Of a stretch of 64,000 bases of DNA, positions 45,348 through 55,943 are shown piece after piece. The notes under the pieces were generated by a model. The model was not told the DNA's origin and did not search any database. It worked only from the letters and a program-made list of their open reading frames with translations. The DNA lies in contig JARGNP010000001.1 in assembly GCA_029210265.1 (NCBI GenBank), positions 267,442 to 331,441 on the forward strand, written 5' to 3'. This DNA comes from Legionellaceae bacterium (lineage in GTDB: Bacteria > Pseudomonadota > Gammaproteobacteria > Legionellales > Legionellaceae). Positions within the stretch are counted from its first letter, which is position 1. Every line of letters begins with the position of its first letter. The position numbers and the translations under genes were made by a program.

Positions 45348-45986
45348 ATGCCTGTGATTAAACCAGGGCGGTTTATTGTCCTCGAAGGACTCGAAGGGGC
45401 TGGAAAGTCAACAGCCCTGACGACCATCAAACGTTTTCTAACACCTCTTGTTCCTGAACTTGTTACAACACGCGAGCCGGGTGGAACACATGTCGGTGAA
45501 ATTGTTCGGGATTTAATTAAAGACGCTCCTGAAAACGAACCTCTTGAAGCGCGTTCCGAGTTACTGTTATTTTATGCTGCACGCATTCAGCTTATTGAGC
45601 AAGTCATTCGTCCTGCTTTAGCACGTGGTGCTTGGGTTTTAGCCGATCGTTTTGAGCTTTCAACATGGGCTTATCAAGGTGGAGGACGTGGTCTAGATCA
45701 AACGATGATTGAGCATTTATCTGCTTTTTCGGTACAAAACCTTGAGCCAGATCTTGTGATTTATCTTGATCTTCTTCCTGAACTTGGTTTACAACGTGTT
45801 CTAGAGCGAGGTAAAGCCGATCGTATTGAGCAAGAAGCCATTGATTTTTTTCATCGTGTTCATGCTTCGTATCACGATCGACTGCAGACCATGGATCAAG
45901 CGGTGCTTATTGACGCAAGCAAACCTCTTGCTATGGTGCAACATTTAATTCGCACATCACTTGAACGTTATTTGCGTGCCCAATGA
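45348..45986 (+). CDS. tmk: Thymidylate kinase
   Basis: Phosphorylates dTMP to dTDP. 212 residues. P-loop VLEGLEGAGKST, the dTMP-contacting TREPGGTHVGE, DRFELSTWAYQGGGRG including the LID glycines. Directly abuts fabF and overlaps holB by four bases (ATGA), so the three are translationally linked. Confidence 0.95.
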   Translation: MPVIKPGRFIVLEGLEGAGKSTALTTIKRFLTPLVPELVTTREPGGTHVGEIVRDLIKDAPENEPLEARSELLLFYAARIQLIEQVIRPALARGAWVLADRFELSTWAYQGGGRGLDQTMIEHLSAFSVQNLEPDLVIYLDLLPELGLQRVLERGKADRIEQEAIDFFHRVHASYHDRLQTMDQAVLIDASKPLAMVQHLIRTSLERYLRAQ

Positions 45987-46903
45987 ACTTGATTTCGTCA
46001 GATAAAACCGCATTACTTTGGGACAAGCTAACGCATCTTCCTGTGTTTGATTTCCCTCAATCTGTTTTGTTTTTAGGGCCAAATGCTTCTCATTCGTTTG
46101 AGCTAACTCAGCAGCTGATTCATCATTTACTATGCTCATCAGAAAATAAACCTTGCGGCCGGTGCCGTTCTTGCAATTTCTTAATACAAAATACACATCC
46201 AGATGTTTTGTATATTACGCAAGAAAAGCCTACTTCGGCTATTAAAATTGATCAAATAAGAAATTTTCAACATAAAATTTACCAAACCCCGTTATGTGCC
46301 ACACACCGTATAATTATTATTCATCCGGCGAATGAGTTAAATCGTGCAGCGGCGAATGCGTTATTAAAAATACTTGAAGAGCCACCTAAACACGCTATTT
46401 TTATTTTACTTGCTGAGCATTTAAATACATTACCTGCAACAATCATGAGCCGTTGTCAACGCTATCATGTTCCTGAAGCTCATCTTATTAGCTCTGGAAC
46501 AAATACAGCTGCAATTGGATATTTAGCACTTGGAGAGCATTACTCAGAAGAAAGCCCTCGGGGGCTTTTGATGCAGCAGCAACAAGATATTATTAATAAT
46601 ATATGTGATTTATCAGAAGGGAAAATATCAGTATGCCAACTGGCATCGACCTGCGGTAATCATGGCTTGCATGATTGGTTATGGTTTTTTCAATTATTTA
46701 CGGCGAGTATATTAAAGCACCAACTCCTACCCGAAAAACCCGTGTTTTATGATGCAAGAGTTCTAGCGTTAACAAAAGCTCATTCTCCCGTGCATTTCTT
46801 TAAGCAATTGGATATCATCCAAGAACTGACAAAAAAAATAAATCTAGACATACCCCTCAACCCAACGTTGGCACTTGAAACGTTGCTTATGGGCTATATA
46901 TAA
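45983..46903 (+). CDS. holB: DNA polymerase III subunit delta'
   Basis: Clamp-loader subunit. 306 residues. Zinc-binding CGRCRSCNFL, ALLKILEEPPKHAIFIL and MSRCQRY are typical. The P-loop position (FLGPNASHSFEL) lacks the GKT, as expected for delta', which does not bind ATP catalytically. The N-terminus overlaps tmk. PilZ-type genes that often follow holB are not found; tatD is next. Confidence 0.93.
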   Translation: MNLISSDKTALLWDKLTHLPVFDFPQSVLFLGPNASHSFELTQQLIHHLLCSSENKPCGRCRSCNFLIQNTHPDVLYITQEKPTSAIKIDQIRNFQHKIYQTPLCATHRIIIIHPANELNRAAANALLKILEEPPKHAIFILLAEHLNTLPATIMSRCQRYHVPEAHLISSGTNTAAIGYLALGEHYSEESPRGLLMQQQQDIINNICDLSEGKISVCQLASTCGNHGLHDWLWFFQLFTASILKHQLLPEKPVFYDARVLALTKAHSPVHFFKQLDIIQELTKKINLDIPLNPTLALETLLMGYI

Positions 46904-46918
46904 AATCAAGGAGCAGGT

Positions 46919-47713
46919 TTGATATCCCCAATCGTCGACTCACATTGTCATTTGAACCAGCTTGATTTAACAGCGTTTGATGGAAGCTTAGATAACGCCA
47001 TGAATGAAGCTCGCGCAGTCGGTGTCGAGCATTGCTTATGTGTATGCATTACGTCTGATGATGTGCCGGTATTACATGAAATAACATCACGTTATCCGGA
47101 TGTAAGTATGTCGATTGGTATACATCCCAACGAAGTTGCAAATGATCCCATGACGTATGAGAAGCTTCAGGAGCTTGCAAGCTCTCAAGCTTGTATTGCT
47201 ATAGGCGAAACAGGTCTTGATTATTTTCGAACTGAATCAGAAGACGATTGCAAGCTACAACGTCAACGATTTCGTGAGCATATACGTGTAGCTCGTGAAT
47301 TACACAAGCCTCTTATTATTCATACACGCCAAGCAGCCGAAGATACATTGCGAATTATGCAAGAAGAGGGGGCTAATGAAATAGGCGGTGTTATGCATTG
47401 TTTCTCGGAAAATTGGGATATCGCACAACGTGCTTTAGACCTTAATTTTTATATTTCGTTTTCGGGTATTGTCACGTTTAAAAATGCTAAAGTTTTGCAT
47501 GATGTTGCTCAAAAAGTTCCGTTAGATAAAATACTTATAGAAACCGACTCGCCATATTTGGCACCGGTGCCTAATCGAGGAAAGCCTAATCATCCAGCAT
47601 GGGTTCAGCATGTCGCAAAGGCAATAAGTGAGTTACGTAATGTAAGTTATGAAACCATTGCAAAAGAAACCACGCAAAATTTCTATCGTTGCTTTAACAT
47701 GAAGCGATCATGA
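46919..47713 (+). CDS. tatD: TatD family metal-dependent DNase
   Basis: 264-residue TIM-barrel hydrolase. Metal ligands: VDSHCHLNQLD, IGETGLDY, IIHTRQA, GVMHCFSE and ETDSPYLAPVP. Family members are 3'-5' exonucleases and some act on D-aminoacyl-tRNA-like substrates; the neighbourhood (tmk-holB) is the conserved ycfH/tatD locus. The start is TTG at 46919 with AAGGAG five bases upstream. The stop overlaps the anmK ATG. Confidence 0.94.
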   Translation: MISPIVDSHCHLNQLDLTAFDGSLDNAMNEARAVGVEHCLCVCITSDDVPVLHEITSRYPDVSMSIGIHPNEVANDPMTYEKLQELASSQACIAIGETGLDYFRTESEDDCKLQRQRFREHIRVARELHKPLIIHTRQAAEDTLRIMQEEGANEIGGVMHCFSENWDIAQRALDLNFYISFSGIVTFKNAKVLHDVAQKVPLDKILIETDSPYLAPVPNRGKPNHPAWVQHVAKAISELRNVSYETIAKETTQNFYRCFNMKRS

Positions 47714-48798
47714 GTTTATATATTGGTTTAATGTCGGGTACCAGCATGGATGGTATGGATGCTGCATTAGTGGATTTTTCGAATAATACACTTGTAGCCG
47801 GTATAACTAGGCCTTATTCGCAAGAAATACAAACTCGATTATCTAATTTTAATCAGGCCGAACTTATCTCACCGATTCAACTCATGCAACTGCATGCCTT
47901 AATCGGCCAAGACTTTGCTAAAGCTGTGTTTGATGTTTTAAAAAAAGCAAATTGCAAATCCGAAAATGTTAGTGCGATTGGGAGTCATGGCCAAACACTG
48001 TACCATGATCCTCTTGCATCTATCCCAACGACGCTGCAATTAGGATGTGCGCACACGATTGCAGCACAAACAGGCATTACGACTGTTGCTGATTTTAGAA
48101 CACGAGATTTAGTGTTAGGCGGACAAGGTGCACCTTTTGCACCTTGTTTTCATCATATATTATTTGAAAATCAAGATTTACCCCTGGTTCTGGTTAATAT
48201 CGGTGGTATTGCGAACATTACAATCTTGAGGAAAAATAACCCCCCGATAGGGTATGATACAGGTCCTGGTAATACACTCATGGATGCTTGGATTAAAAAA
48301 CACCGCAATGTTGATTATGATGCACATGGTGCTTGGGCATCAACCGGCCAGATAATCCAACCACTACTCGAGCGCCTTCTTGAAGATTCATATTTTAAGA
48401 AAGCATCGCCCAAAAGCATCGGGACAGAATATTTTTCTGAAGCCTGGTTATTAACTTATCTTGAATCAAGTTATTTACCGGAAGATGTGCAAGCAACGCT
48501 GGCAAAATTAACTGCGATATCTATTGCTAATGCAATTAAAGTTGGTGCTCCTGAGTGTCATCGGATTGCTTTGTGCGGTGGTGGGGTCCACAATGATTTT
48601 TTGTCTCAGCAATTAAAACAAGCTTTACCTACATACAGCATAGATAGCACCGAAGCATTTGGGGTTGATCCAGATTATTTAGAAGCAATCATGTTTGGAT
48701 GGTTTGCAAAACAAGCCATCCAAAACAAAATTGTAGATATGACCCAAATAACAGGGGCTCATAAGCCGACGATATTAGGTTCGATTTATCCTAAATGA
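47710..48798 (+). CDS. anmK: Anhydro-N-acetylmuramic acid kinase
   Basis: Recycles peptidoglycan: turns 1,6-anhydroMurNAc into MurNAc-6-phosphate. 362 residues. GLMSGTSMDGMDAALVDF is the N-terminal ATP/sugar signature; VNIGGIANIT, GYDTGPGNTLMDAW and ALCGGGVHNDFL follow. Overlaps tatD by four bases. Its 3' end overlaps the convergent hypothetical gene by 13 bases. The presence of recycling fits a murein-containing cell. Confidence 0.95.
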   Translation: MSLYIGLMSGTSMDGMDAALVDFSNNTLVAGITRPYSQEIQTRLSNFNQAELISPIQLMQLHALIGQDFAKAVFDVLKKANCKSENVSAIGSHGQTLYHDPLASIPTTLQLGCAHTIAAQTGITTVADFRTRDLVLGGQGAPFAPCFHHILFENQDLPLVLVNIGGIANITILRKNNPPIGYDTGPGNTLMDAWIKKHRNVDYDAHGAWASTGQIIQPLLERLLEDSYFKKASPKSIGTEYFSEAWLLTYLESSYLPEDVQATLAKLTAISIANAIKVGAPECHRIALCGGGVHNDFLSQQLKQALPTYSIDSTEAFGVDPDYLEAIMFGWFAKQAIQNKIVDMTQITGAHKPTILGSIYPK

Positions 48799-49472
48799 AT
48801 AATATTAGTATGAACATCCACTAAAAAATAGCGACTAAACGCATCAAACGAAAGCATCTCAGGCCATTGCTCACGTTGTTCACACATGCGCATCATCTCA
48901 AGTTTAAAAATAGGACGATAAAATTGCTGAACAAAAGGCTTGATCTCATCGACTTGCTCAAAGTTTTTGATCACAACCGTTGCATTTTCTGTCAGGTTTG
49001 CTAACTTAAGTTGCTCAATCACAAGCACATCATCTTCATCTTCATCATTATCACAATGATCATCAAGATGTTGGTTCTCTATGATTTCTTGCATTTTTTT
49101 AAGTAGTAATGCACGTGGTTTAACACGTAACAGTTGCTTTCCATCTTGCATAGACGGTTCAAGAAGTACGATGTTTGAATGAATCTCAAACTTAAAGCAG
49201 CATAAAAAATCTAGAAACGTCGCTTTAATATTTAACGTTGCTTCTATGCCTAACCACCGCTCAACTTCATACTGAAACATATAAGAAAAATGTTGTTCGA
49301 TTGTATCGAGCAGGGCATCATCTGTTTCATGCACAGGTATCGTATATGCCGTGGTATCACTCTGCATGGCATTCAAATCAGGCAGGGTTGCATGAGGTAA
49401 TTGTTCGGCCAAAAAAGACAGCAGGGCCGATGTAGGTTTAAGAAATATGACTTCACGTTGACATTGTTGCAT
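48786..49472 (-). CDS. Conserved-looking hypothetical protein
   Basis: 228 residues, soluble, no signal peptide or membrane segment. Features: N-terminal FLKPTSALLSFLAEQL, a TTAYTIPVHE segment, FLDFLCCFKFEIHSNIVLLE with a Cys pair, KPRALLLKKM, and a strongly acidic stretch at about 139-150 (DDHCDNDEDEDDV). The C-terminus includes RYFLVDVHTNIIHLG. I do not know its function; it reads like a stable cytosolic protein and not a chance frame. It overlaps the end of anmK by 13 bases on the opposite strand. Confidence 0.75.
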   Translation of the reverse strand: MQQCQREVIFLKPTSALLSFLAEQLPHATLPDLNAMQSDTTAYTIPVHETDDALLDTIEQHFSYMFQYEVERWLGIEATLNIKATFLDFLCCFKFEIHSNIVLLEPSMQDGKQLLRVKPRALLLKKMQEIIENQHLDDHCDNDEDEDDVLVIEQLKLANLTENATVVIKNFEQVDEIKPFVQQFYRPIFKLEMMRMCEQREQWPEMLSFDAFSRYFLVDVHTNIIHLG

Positions 49473-49574
49473 TATGGCGCTCCTAGCAAGTAACTCTCAT
49501 CATTTTATTATTGAGTACAACTTGGAAAAGCTACATCTACAGCCACAGCCACAGCGACATCTTTATTGACGACC

Positions 49575-49596
49575 CTTCCCTTTTTTGCAAGGGAAG
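49575..49596. other. Hairpin downstream of pyrE
   Basis: CTTCCCTT (49575-49582) and AAGGGAAG (49589-49596) form an 8-bp perfect stem around TTTTGC. It lies in the 192-bp gap between pyrE and the hypothetical gene, 69 bases after the pyrE stop. T residues sit in the loop and not after the stem, so intrinsic termination is uncertain on either strand. Confidence 0.4.
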
Positions 49597-49664
49597 ACTA
49601 TCAGGTTAACACTTTTTAAAATTTAAATGCAAGGGGTTTTAGTGATTTTTTTAAACTAGATCGC

Positions 49665-50315
49665 TTAAATTACACCGTATTGTTTTTGGTAAGACTTCAT
49701 GCGATCTAATAGCTCGTGTTCATCATGTTTTTCTAAATAAGTTATAAGATCGGTCAGGGTAATAATGGAAAGCACATCAATACCTTCGGCTTGAATATCT
49801 TCGATTGCAGATGTGTTATCCAGACCTCGCTCTTGGCGATCTAATGCGATGATCACGCTGCTTAGCTTGCCACCAGAATGCTCGATTAAAGCCTTTGATT
49901 CGCGAAATGCAGTGCCGGCGGTGATCACATCATCAATCATGATGGGATTTTTTTTATCTAAAGATGCGCCCATAAGTTGACCACCTTCACCATGCTTTTT
50001 TATTTCTTTACGGTTAAATGTTACATCCACATCATATCCTTGATGGGCAAGTGCGATAGCTGTCGCTGTAGCAAGCGGAAGGCCTTTGTAAGCGGGTCCA
50101 AAAAGATGTTCTATACGTACTTTATGCTTAATAAGTGTTGCGGCATAAAACTCGCCTAAGCGTAGTAAGGCATTACCTTGATAGAATAAACCAGCATTAA
50201 AAAAGTAGGGGCTAATACGACCTGATTTTAACGTAAACTCACCCCAGGTCAGTACTTTGTTTTCGAGGATAAATTCTATAAAATTTTCTTTAGATAAGTT
50301 AATGGATGCATTCAT
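49665..50315 (-). CDS. pyrE: Orotate phosphoribosyltransferase
   Basis: Makes orotidine 5'-phosphate from orotate and PRPP in pyrimidine synthesis. 216 residues. The PRPP loop [16 protein letters not shown] is clear, as are [11 protein letters not shown], the [15 protein letters not shown] segment and [13 protein letters not shown]. The gene is divergent from the cold-shock gene. Transcription probably ends in the 192-bp gap that follows. Confidence 0.95.
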   Translation of the reverse strand: MNASINLSKENFIEFILENKVLTWGEFTLKSGRISPYFFNAGLFYQGNALLRLGEFYAATLIKHKVRIEHLFGPAYKGLPLATATAIALAHQGYDVDVTFNRKEIKKHGEGGQLMGASLDKKNPIMIDDVITAGTAFRESKALIEHSGGKLSSVIIALDRQERGLDNTSAIEDIQAEGIDVLSIITLTDLITYLEKHDEHELLDRMKSYQKQYGVI

Positions 50316-50341
50316 AATTTGAGAAAATCCTTATAAAACAG

Positions 50342-50369
50342 TTAACAAACGTTAAAAAGCTGGTATGCT
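50342..50369 (+). promoter_or_regulatory. Predicted promoter of the cold-shock gene
   Basis: TTAACA (50342-50347; five of six consensus bases), a 16-base spacer and TATGCT (50364-50369). The -35 box is part of a small palindrome, TTAAC-AAAC-GTTAA. It would leave a 5' leader of about 65 bases before the cold-shock start, in keeping with leader-controlled cold-shock mRNAs. By-eye prediction. Confidence 0.4.
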
Positions 50370-50441
50370 AACGAAAGAGGGTTTGTGTGCCAACCCTTTT
50401 TAACTAATAAATATCTGTTTAAAATACTAAGGGATGATGGT

Positions 50442-50678
50442 ATGTCAGATCGAGAAATAGGCCATGTTAAATGGTTCAATGAAAAAAAAGGATTTGGATT
50501 TATTATTAACCAAGCCGGTGAAGATGTTTTTGTTCATTACAAAGATATCCAAGGTGTCGGTTTTAAAACCCTACAAGAAAAAGAAGAAGTCAGCTTTCTA
50601 CTTGACCGCGGTCCTAAAGGTCTCAAGGCGCACGAAGTCATGCACCTTGAAGCAAACGCTGAAGTTGAAGAAGCTTAA
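50442..50678 (+). CDS. Cold-shock domain protein
   Basis: 78-residue single cold-shock domain, an RNA/ssDNA-binding five-strand barrel. [14 protein letters not shown] contains RNP1 and DVFVHYKDI contains RNP2. The tail after the barrel is acidic (EANAEVEEA). AAGGGA (50429-50434) sets the start at ATG 50442; a longer upstream frame has no matching ribosome site. The stop codon shares bases with the hemF stop on the other strand. Confidence 0.93.
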   Translation: MSDREIGHVKWFNEKKGFGFIINQAGEDVFVHYKDIQGVGFKTLQEKEEVSFLLDRGPKGLKAHEVMHLEANAEVEEA

Positions 50679-51616
50679 GCCATACGCGACGTTTCTATCC
50701 AGTCTTGTGCCGGTAAGTATGTACGGTAGAGATCGGCTTCAGGGCTGTTGCTATCAGGAACCCACTGATAAGTCCAGTTGACTTCGGGTGGTAAGGACAT
50801 CAGAATGGATTCTGTACGTCCCCCTGATTGTAAGCCAAATAACGTTCCACGGTCGTATATTAAGTTAAACTCAACATAACGACCTCGACGATGGCGTTGA
50901 AAGTTTTTTTCACGCTCGGCAAACGCGATGGCTTTTCGTCGTTCTACGATTGGTGCATATGCCTTAGTAAATGCATTGCCGATGCTCTGCATAAGTAAAA
51001 AGCTATGCTCAAAACTTTGCTCGCAATAATCATCAAAAAACAAACCGCCAATACCACGTGCTTCGTTGCGATGCTTGAGGTAGAAATACCGGTCACACCA
51101 TGCTTTAAATTCAGGGTAAATATTCTCACCGAACGGATCACAAGCTTGTTTTGCGGTTTTATGCCAAGTGATACAATCTTCTTTGAAGGCATAATAAGGT
51201 GTTAAATCAAAACCTCCACCAAACCACCATTGAACAGGCTGCCCATCGCGTTCAGCAATAAAAAATCGCACGTTTGCGTGTGAGGTAGGTATATAAGGGT
51301 TATCTGGATGAATCACCAATGAAACACCTAAGGCTCGAAAACTACAGCCCGCAAGTTCTGGACGGTTAGCTGTTGCAGACCCAGGCAATTTTCCACCATG
51401 AACTTCTGAAAAATTAACACCGGCTTTTTCAAACACAGCCCCTTTTTCTAAAACTTTTGAGCATCCACCTCCGCCGGCTTCACGTGTCCATGTGTCTTCA
51501 ATAAAAACAGCGTGTCCGTCTAGCTTCTCAAGTTCTGAGCAAATATGAGCTTGTAAATTCAAGAGATAGGTGCGAATTTGATCTACGGCATTAATAGGTA
51601 ACGGAAGAGTATTCAT
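50675..51616 (-). CDS. hemF: Oxygen-dependent coproporphyrinogen III oxidase
   Basis: Aerobic heme synthesis step from coproporphyrinogen III to protoporphyrinogen IX. 313 residues. Family segments: [83 protein letters not shown] and SLPP. The start at 51616 (MNTLPLP) fits family N-termini better than an upstream extension. It is convergent with the cold-shock gene, the two stop codons sharing TTA/TAA at 50675-50678. Presence of HemF and catalase implies aerobic life. Confidence 0.95.
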   Translation of the reverse strand: MNTLPLPINAVDQIRTYLLNLQAHICSELEKLDGHAVFIEDTWTREAGGGGCSKVLEKGAVFEKAGVNFSEVHGGKLPGSATANRPELAGCSFRALGVSLVIHPDNPYIPTSHANVRFFIAERDGQPVQWWFGGGFDLTPYYAFKEDCITWHKTAKQACDPFGENIYPEFKAWCDRYFYLKHRNEARGIGGLFFDDYCEQSFEHSFLLMQSIGNAFTKAYAPIVERRKAIAFAEREKNFQRHRRGRYVEFNLIYDRGTLFGLQSGGRTESILMSLPPEVNWTYQWVPDSNSPEADLYRTYLPAQDWIETSRMA

Positions 51617-51726
51617 GCTTTTTTTCCATACAGAGTGAAAAATCAAGCATATTTTAAGCTTAAGTTTGGTAAAGTACAATTATGAGTATTTATTATTTTA
51701 TTAAATTTAATTAAGTTAGGTAAATT

Positions 51727-52713
51727 ATGGATTTTTCTTCTGCGCCACTATTTTCACCGTTATCAATTGCTCCCATGATTGATTGGACCAACGTACCGTT
51801 TAGAATGCTTATGCGTCTGCTCGCGCCCGAGGCATTGCTTTATACCGAGATGCAAACAACCAATGCCATTTTGCATAATCCAAAGCGGGCACTGGATTTT
51901 CATCCAGCAGAAACGCCTGTGGCTATGCAGCTGGGTGGTTCGGATCCGCAAGCACTTGCTGTTGCTGCGAAGCAAGCTGAAGATGCTGGTTTTTCTGAAA
52001 TTAATTTAAATTTAGGTTGTCCAAGTGATCGGGTAATATCAGGCAATTTTGGGGCTTGCATGATGCGATCGCCTGAGTTAGTAGCCGAGTGCATTACTGC
52101 CATGAAAACTGCTGTATGCATCCCAGTAACAGCAAAAACACGTATTGGAGTTGATCATGACGATAGCTATGAGTTTTTTGAGAATTTTATAAATTATATT
52201 ATTCAAGCAGGCAGTGATAAATTAGTTGTCCATGCACGAAAAGCATGGTTGACGGGCTTAAATCCCAAGCAAAACCGTACGGTTCCGCCGATAAAGCACG
52301 AGTATGTTTATCGTATTAAAACAAGCTTACCTGAAAATATACCTGTTGTGATCAACGGGCATATCGAAAGCATTGAGGCGATACAAGCGCATCTAAAACA
52401 TGTAGATGGTGTGATGCTCGGAAGACTAGCTTGTCGCGATCCTTATGCGATTGCCAAAATTCATCATGATTTATATCCCGCTATTGCTATGCCTTCTAGA
52501 ACAGAAGTGCTTCAGAATTATTTTGCTTATGTACATTCGGATCATGCACGGCATGAAACGATACATCGTATTTTTAAGCCTATTCTTAATCTTGTGCATG
52601 GTTTGCCCGGTGCTCGTCGATGGAAATCAGAGCTGTTAAAAATCCAAAGCATTCAGGAAAAACAAAATTTAAACGCCTTAGTCGAGCGATTAGCGCAAAT
52701 GGAAGATTTTTAA
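51727..52713 (+). CDS. dusA: tRNA-dihydrouridine synthase A
   Basis: FMN enzyme reducing uridine to dihydrouridine in the tRNA D-loop. 328 residues. SIAPMIDWTNVPFRML is the FMN-binding start, NLNLGCPSDRVISGNFGACMM has the catalytic Cys, and VHARKAWLTGLNPKQNR is the DusA-specific segment. A TAAGTTAGGT-type site precedes the ATG. It stands alone between hemF (opposite strand) and secA. Confidence 0.95.
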   Translation: MDFSSAPLFSPLSIAPMIDWTNVPFRMLMRLLAPEALLYTEMQTTNAILHNPKRALDFHPAETPVAMQLGGSDPQALAVAAKQAEDAGFSEINLNLGCPSDRVISGNFGACMMRSPELVAECITAMKTAVCIPVTAKTRIGVDHDDSYEFFENFINYIIQAGSDKLVVHARKAWLTGLNPKQNRTVPPIKHEYVYRIKTSLPENIPVVINGHIESIEAIQAHLKHVDGVMLGRLACRDPYAIAKIHHDLYPAIAMPSRTEVLQNYFAYVHSDHARHETIHRIFKPILNLVHGLPGARRWKSELLKIQSIQEKQNLNALVERLAQMEDF

Positions 52714-52812
52714 TCTTAACCTAAATCTTAATCTTCAGATGGATTTATGATTTAAAATCTAGTAAATTAGGCGTCTCTCATACTGCGAGCAAACACAAGG
52801 ATTATTGGGGCC

Positions 52813-55542
52813 ATGTTAACGACGTTGATTAAAAGTGTATTAGGTAGTCGCAACGAACGAACTTTAAAACGCATGCAAAAAACGGTTCATATGATCAATG
52901 CATTAGAGCCTAGCATGCAAGCCTTAACCGATGCTGAACTTACCGCTAAAACAGCTGAATTTAGAAAACGTCTTGATGCAAACGAAGGCATCGATGCGCT
53001 GCTTCCTGAAGCATTTGCCGTGGTTCGAGAAGCCTCTGTACGAACGTTGAACTTACGTCATTTTGATGTACAAATGATTGGTGGCATGGTTCTACATGAA
53101 GGTAATATTGCCGAAATGCGTACAGGTGAAGGTAAAACCTTGGTCGCAACACTGCCCTCCTATTTAAACGCTATTTCGGGGCGTGGCGTACACGTTGTAA
53201 CCGTCAATGATTACTTGGCTAAACGTGATAGCCAATGGATGGAACCTATTTTTGAATTTTTGGATTTAAACGTGGGCGTTATTCATGGTGATATGACGCA
53301 CTCCGAGAAGCAAGATGCATACAGTAAAGATATTCTTTATGGTACCAATAATGAGTTTGGGTTTGATTATCTTAGAGATAACATGGCATTTAGCCCCGAA
53401 GAAAAAGTTCAGCGTGAACTTAATTTTGCGGTGGTCGATGAAGTTGATTCGATTCTGATTGATGAGGCCCGTACGCCGTTAATTATTTCAGGTGCAGCTG
53501 AAGACAGCTCAGCTTTATATATTAAAATTAATAAACTTATTCCTAAGCTTGTTCTTCAAAAAACAAATTCTACTGATGATATTGCTTTGGAGAATCAAGA
53601 AGAAACGGGTGATTACACGCTTGATGAAAAACAAAAACAAGTCCACTTGACCGAAACAGGCCATCAAAATATCGAGCAATTACTTAATAAAGCCGGCCTA
53701 CTTGAGTCAGGTGATAGTCTTTATCACGCAAGTAATATTATGCTCATGCATCATGTCAATGCTGCGTTACGCGCGCATCTTATGTTTCATCGTGATGTAG
53801 ATTACATTGTTCAAAATAATAAAGTTGTAATTGTTGACGAGCATACAGGTCGAACCATGCCCGGCCGACGCTGGTCTGAAGGCTTGCATCAAGCCGTTGA
53901 AGCAAAAGAAAATGTATCCATTGAAAATGAAAATCAAACGCTTGCTTCTATTACATTTCAGAACTTTTTTAGGCTCTACGATAAATTATCTGGGATGACA
54001 GGTACGGCCGATACCGAAGCCTTTGAGTTTCAAGAAATTTATAATTTAGAAGTGGTTGTTATTCCAACGAATAAAGGCATGAATCGAAAAGATGATGCCG
54101 ACTTAGTTTATCTTACACAAGAAGATAAATACCAAGCAGTCATTGAAGATATTCGTGATTGTATCAAACGAAAACAACCTGTTTTAGTCGGAACTGCGTC
54201 TATTGAAGCTTCTGAACTTCTTCATAAATTATTGAAGAAAGCAAAAGTTCCTCATCAAGTACTTAATGCTAAATTCCATGAAAAAGAAGCGCATATTATT
54301 GCGGAAGCTGGTCGGCCGGGTGTTGTCACGATTGCAACGAATATGGCAGGGCGAGGAACCGATATTGTGCTTGGTGGAAGTTTAAAAGCGCAATTGTCAG
54401 CACTCCCAGACGATGCCACAGATGCTGAGCGGGATGCTTTAAAAGCCGATTGGCAAGTACTGCATGATGAAGTATTAAAAGCAGGGGGCTTACGTATTAT
54501 TGCTTCTGAGCGCCATGAGTCTCGACGTATTGATAATCAACTACGAGGGCGATCGGGTCGACAAGGCGATCCTGGAAGTAGTCGTTTTTACTTATCGCTT
54601 GATGATAACTTAATGCGCATTTTTGCATCAGAACGTGTGACATCGATGATGCGACGATTAGGTATGAAGCCAGGTGAGCCGATTGAGCATAAGCTTGTGA
54701 GCAAAGCTATTGAGAATGCTCAGCGCAAACTTGAAGGTCATCATTTTGATATAAGAAAGCAATTACTTGGTTATGATAATGTAGCCAATGACCAGCGAAA
54801 AGTCATGTATTCACAACGTGCCGAAATTATGAACATGAAAGATTCGCACGAAACCGTTCTCAATATGATGACAGCCGTGATTGATAAATTGATTGAGCAA
54901 TATTTTCCATCCAATAGCTTAGAAGATCAATGGGATATTCAAAGCTTACAAGCGCTACTAACGGATGAGTTTAAGCTTGATGTATCTTTAAGCCATTGGC
55001 TTGAAGAGGATCATAGTATACAGCCAGAGCAAATTAATGAGCGACTCAATGCGTTAGCAAAAGCCCATTATCAACTCAAAGAAGATACGTTGGGTCGAGA
55101 GATGCTTGTTCAATTTGAAAAATCTATTTTATTACAAAGCATGGATCACCATTGGCGCGAGCATTTGTCCGCGATGGATTATTTAAGACAAGGTATTCAT
55201 TTAAGAGGCTATGCACAAAAAGATCCTAAACAAGAGTACAAGCGAGAAGCCTTTGAGCTTTTCACAACGTTTTTAGAAAATCTAAAGTTTGATATCGTTA
55301 AGCTTTTACTTTCGGTGGAAGTATCTTTGCCTGAAGATGTAGACGCAGTTGAAGAACAGCGCCGAGCCGAACATATTGAGCCGCTAAAACTTGCTCATCC
55401 GACCGACGAAAACCTTTTGGAATCAGATGATGCATCGGCTACAACGACATTCCGACGCGACCCCCAAAAAGTTGGGCGAAACGATCCTTGTCCCTGTGGT
55501 TCAAATAAAAAATACAAGCTATGTCATGGTCGTTTAACATGA
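52813..55542 (+). CDS. secA: Preprotein translocase ATPase SecA
   Basis: The normal Sec-pathway motor that pushes unfolded proteins through SecYEG. 909 residues, usual length. Walker [14 protein letters not shown] near residue 106, Walker [61 protein letters not shown], and the C-terminal SecB-binding zinc motif [14 protein letters not shown]. The stop TGA overlaps the mutT start. It is the reference against which the SecA-like motor of the 2702-residue giant can be compared. Confidence 0.98.
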   Translation: MLTTLIKSVLGSRNERTLKRMQKTVHMINALEPSMQALTDAELTAKTAEFRKRLDANEGIDALLPEAFAVVREASVRTLNLRHFDVQMIGGMVLHEGNIAEMRTGEGKTLVATLPSYLNAISGRGVHVVTVNDYLAKRDSQWMEPIFEFLDLNVGVIHGDMTHSEKQDAYSKDILYGTNNEFGFDYLRDNMAFSPEEKVQRELNFAVVDEVDSILIDEARTPLIISGAAEDSSALYIKINKLIPKLVLQKTNSTDDIALENQEETGDYTLDEKQKQVHLTETGHQNIEQLLNKAGLLESGDSLYHASNIMLMHHVNAALRAHLMFHRDVDYIVQNNKVVIVDEHTGRTMPGRRWSEGLHQAVEAKENVSIENENQTLASITFQNFFRLYDKLSGMTGTADTEAFEFQEIYNLEVVVIPTNKGMNRKDDADLVYLTQEDKYQAVIEDIRDCIKRKQPVLVGTASIEASELLHKLLKKAKVPHQVLNAKFHEKEAHIIAEAGRPGVVTIATNMAGRGTDIVLGGSLKAQLSALPDDATDAERDALKADWQVLHDEVLKAGGLRIIASERHESRRIDNQLRGRSGRQGDPGSSRFYLSLDDNLMRIFASERVTSMMRRLGMKPGEPIEHKLVSKAIENAQRKLEGHHFDIRKQLLGYDNVANDQRKVMYSQRAEIMNMKDSHETVLNMMTAVIDKLIEQYFPSNSLEDQWDIQSLQALLTDEFKLDVSLSHWLEEDHSIQPEQINERLNALAKAHYQLKEDTLGREMLVQFEKSILLQSMDHHWREHLSAMDYLRQGIHLRGYAQKDPKQEYKREAFELFTTFLENLKFDIVKLLLSVEVSLPEDVDAVEEQRRAEHIEPLKLAHPTDENLLESDDASATTTFRRDPQKVGRNDPCPCGSNKKYKLCHGRLT

Positions 55543-55943
55543 TGCATGTCGCACTTGCTTTTATTACGGACGCCTCTGATCGTATCTTGATTACGAGGCG
55601 CTCGTTAGATGTTGATCATGGTGGGATGTGGGAAGTACCCGGCGGTAAGCTTGAGTCAGATGAGGCGGCTTCTGCCGCACTCAAGCGCGAAGTGCTTGAG
55701 GAAGTAGGTCTTGTTATTGAAAAATATAGCTATCTTGGCGAAGTGAGGCATTGCTACCCTGAGAAGAGCGTTTGTTTGCATGTGTTTCGGGTAGATAAAT
55801 ACACAGGGCATGCCTGCTGCCATGAGTCTCAACTCGATTTGCGTTGGGTCACACGAAGAGAGTTTAATACATTTTCATTTCCTGAAGCCATGCCTAAAGT
55901 TATGAAGCTTGTGGAATCAAAGAGCTGTTCATTAAGCGTTTGA
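55539..55943 (+). CDS. mutT: 8-oxo-dGTP diphosphatase MutT
   Basis: 134-residue Nudix enzyme that removes oxidised guanine nucleotides. Complete Nudix box [24 protein letters not shown]. The start at 55539 overlaps the secA stop (ATGA), the same secA-mutT arrangement as in E. coli and relatives. The C-terminus overlaps the convergent POT transporter gene by 44 bases. Confidence 0.93.
   Translation: MMHVALAFITDASDRILITRRSLDVDHGGMWEVPGGKLESDEAASAALKREVLEEVGLVIEKYSYLGEVRHCYPEKSVCLHVFRVDKYTGHACCHESQLDLRWVTRREFNTFSFPEAMPKVMKLVESKSCSLSV

Noticed and set aside
49575-49596. Intrinsic terminator for pyrE
   Set aside because: The hairpin is real, but T residues are in its loop and none follow the stem on the minus strand, so it is listed only as a hairpin.
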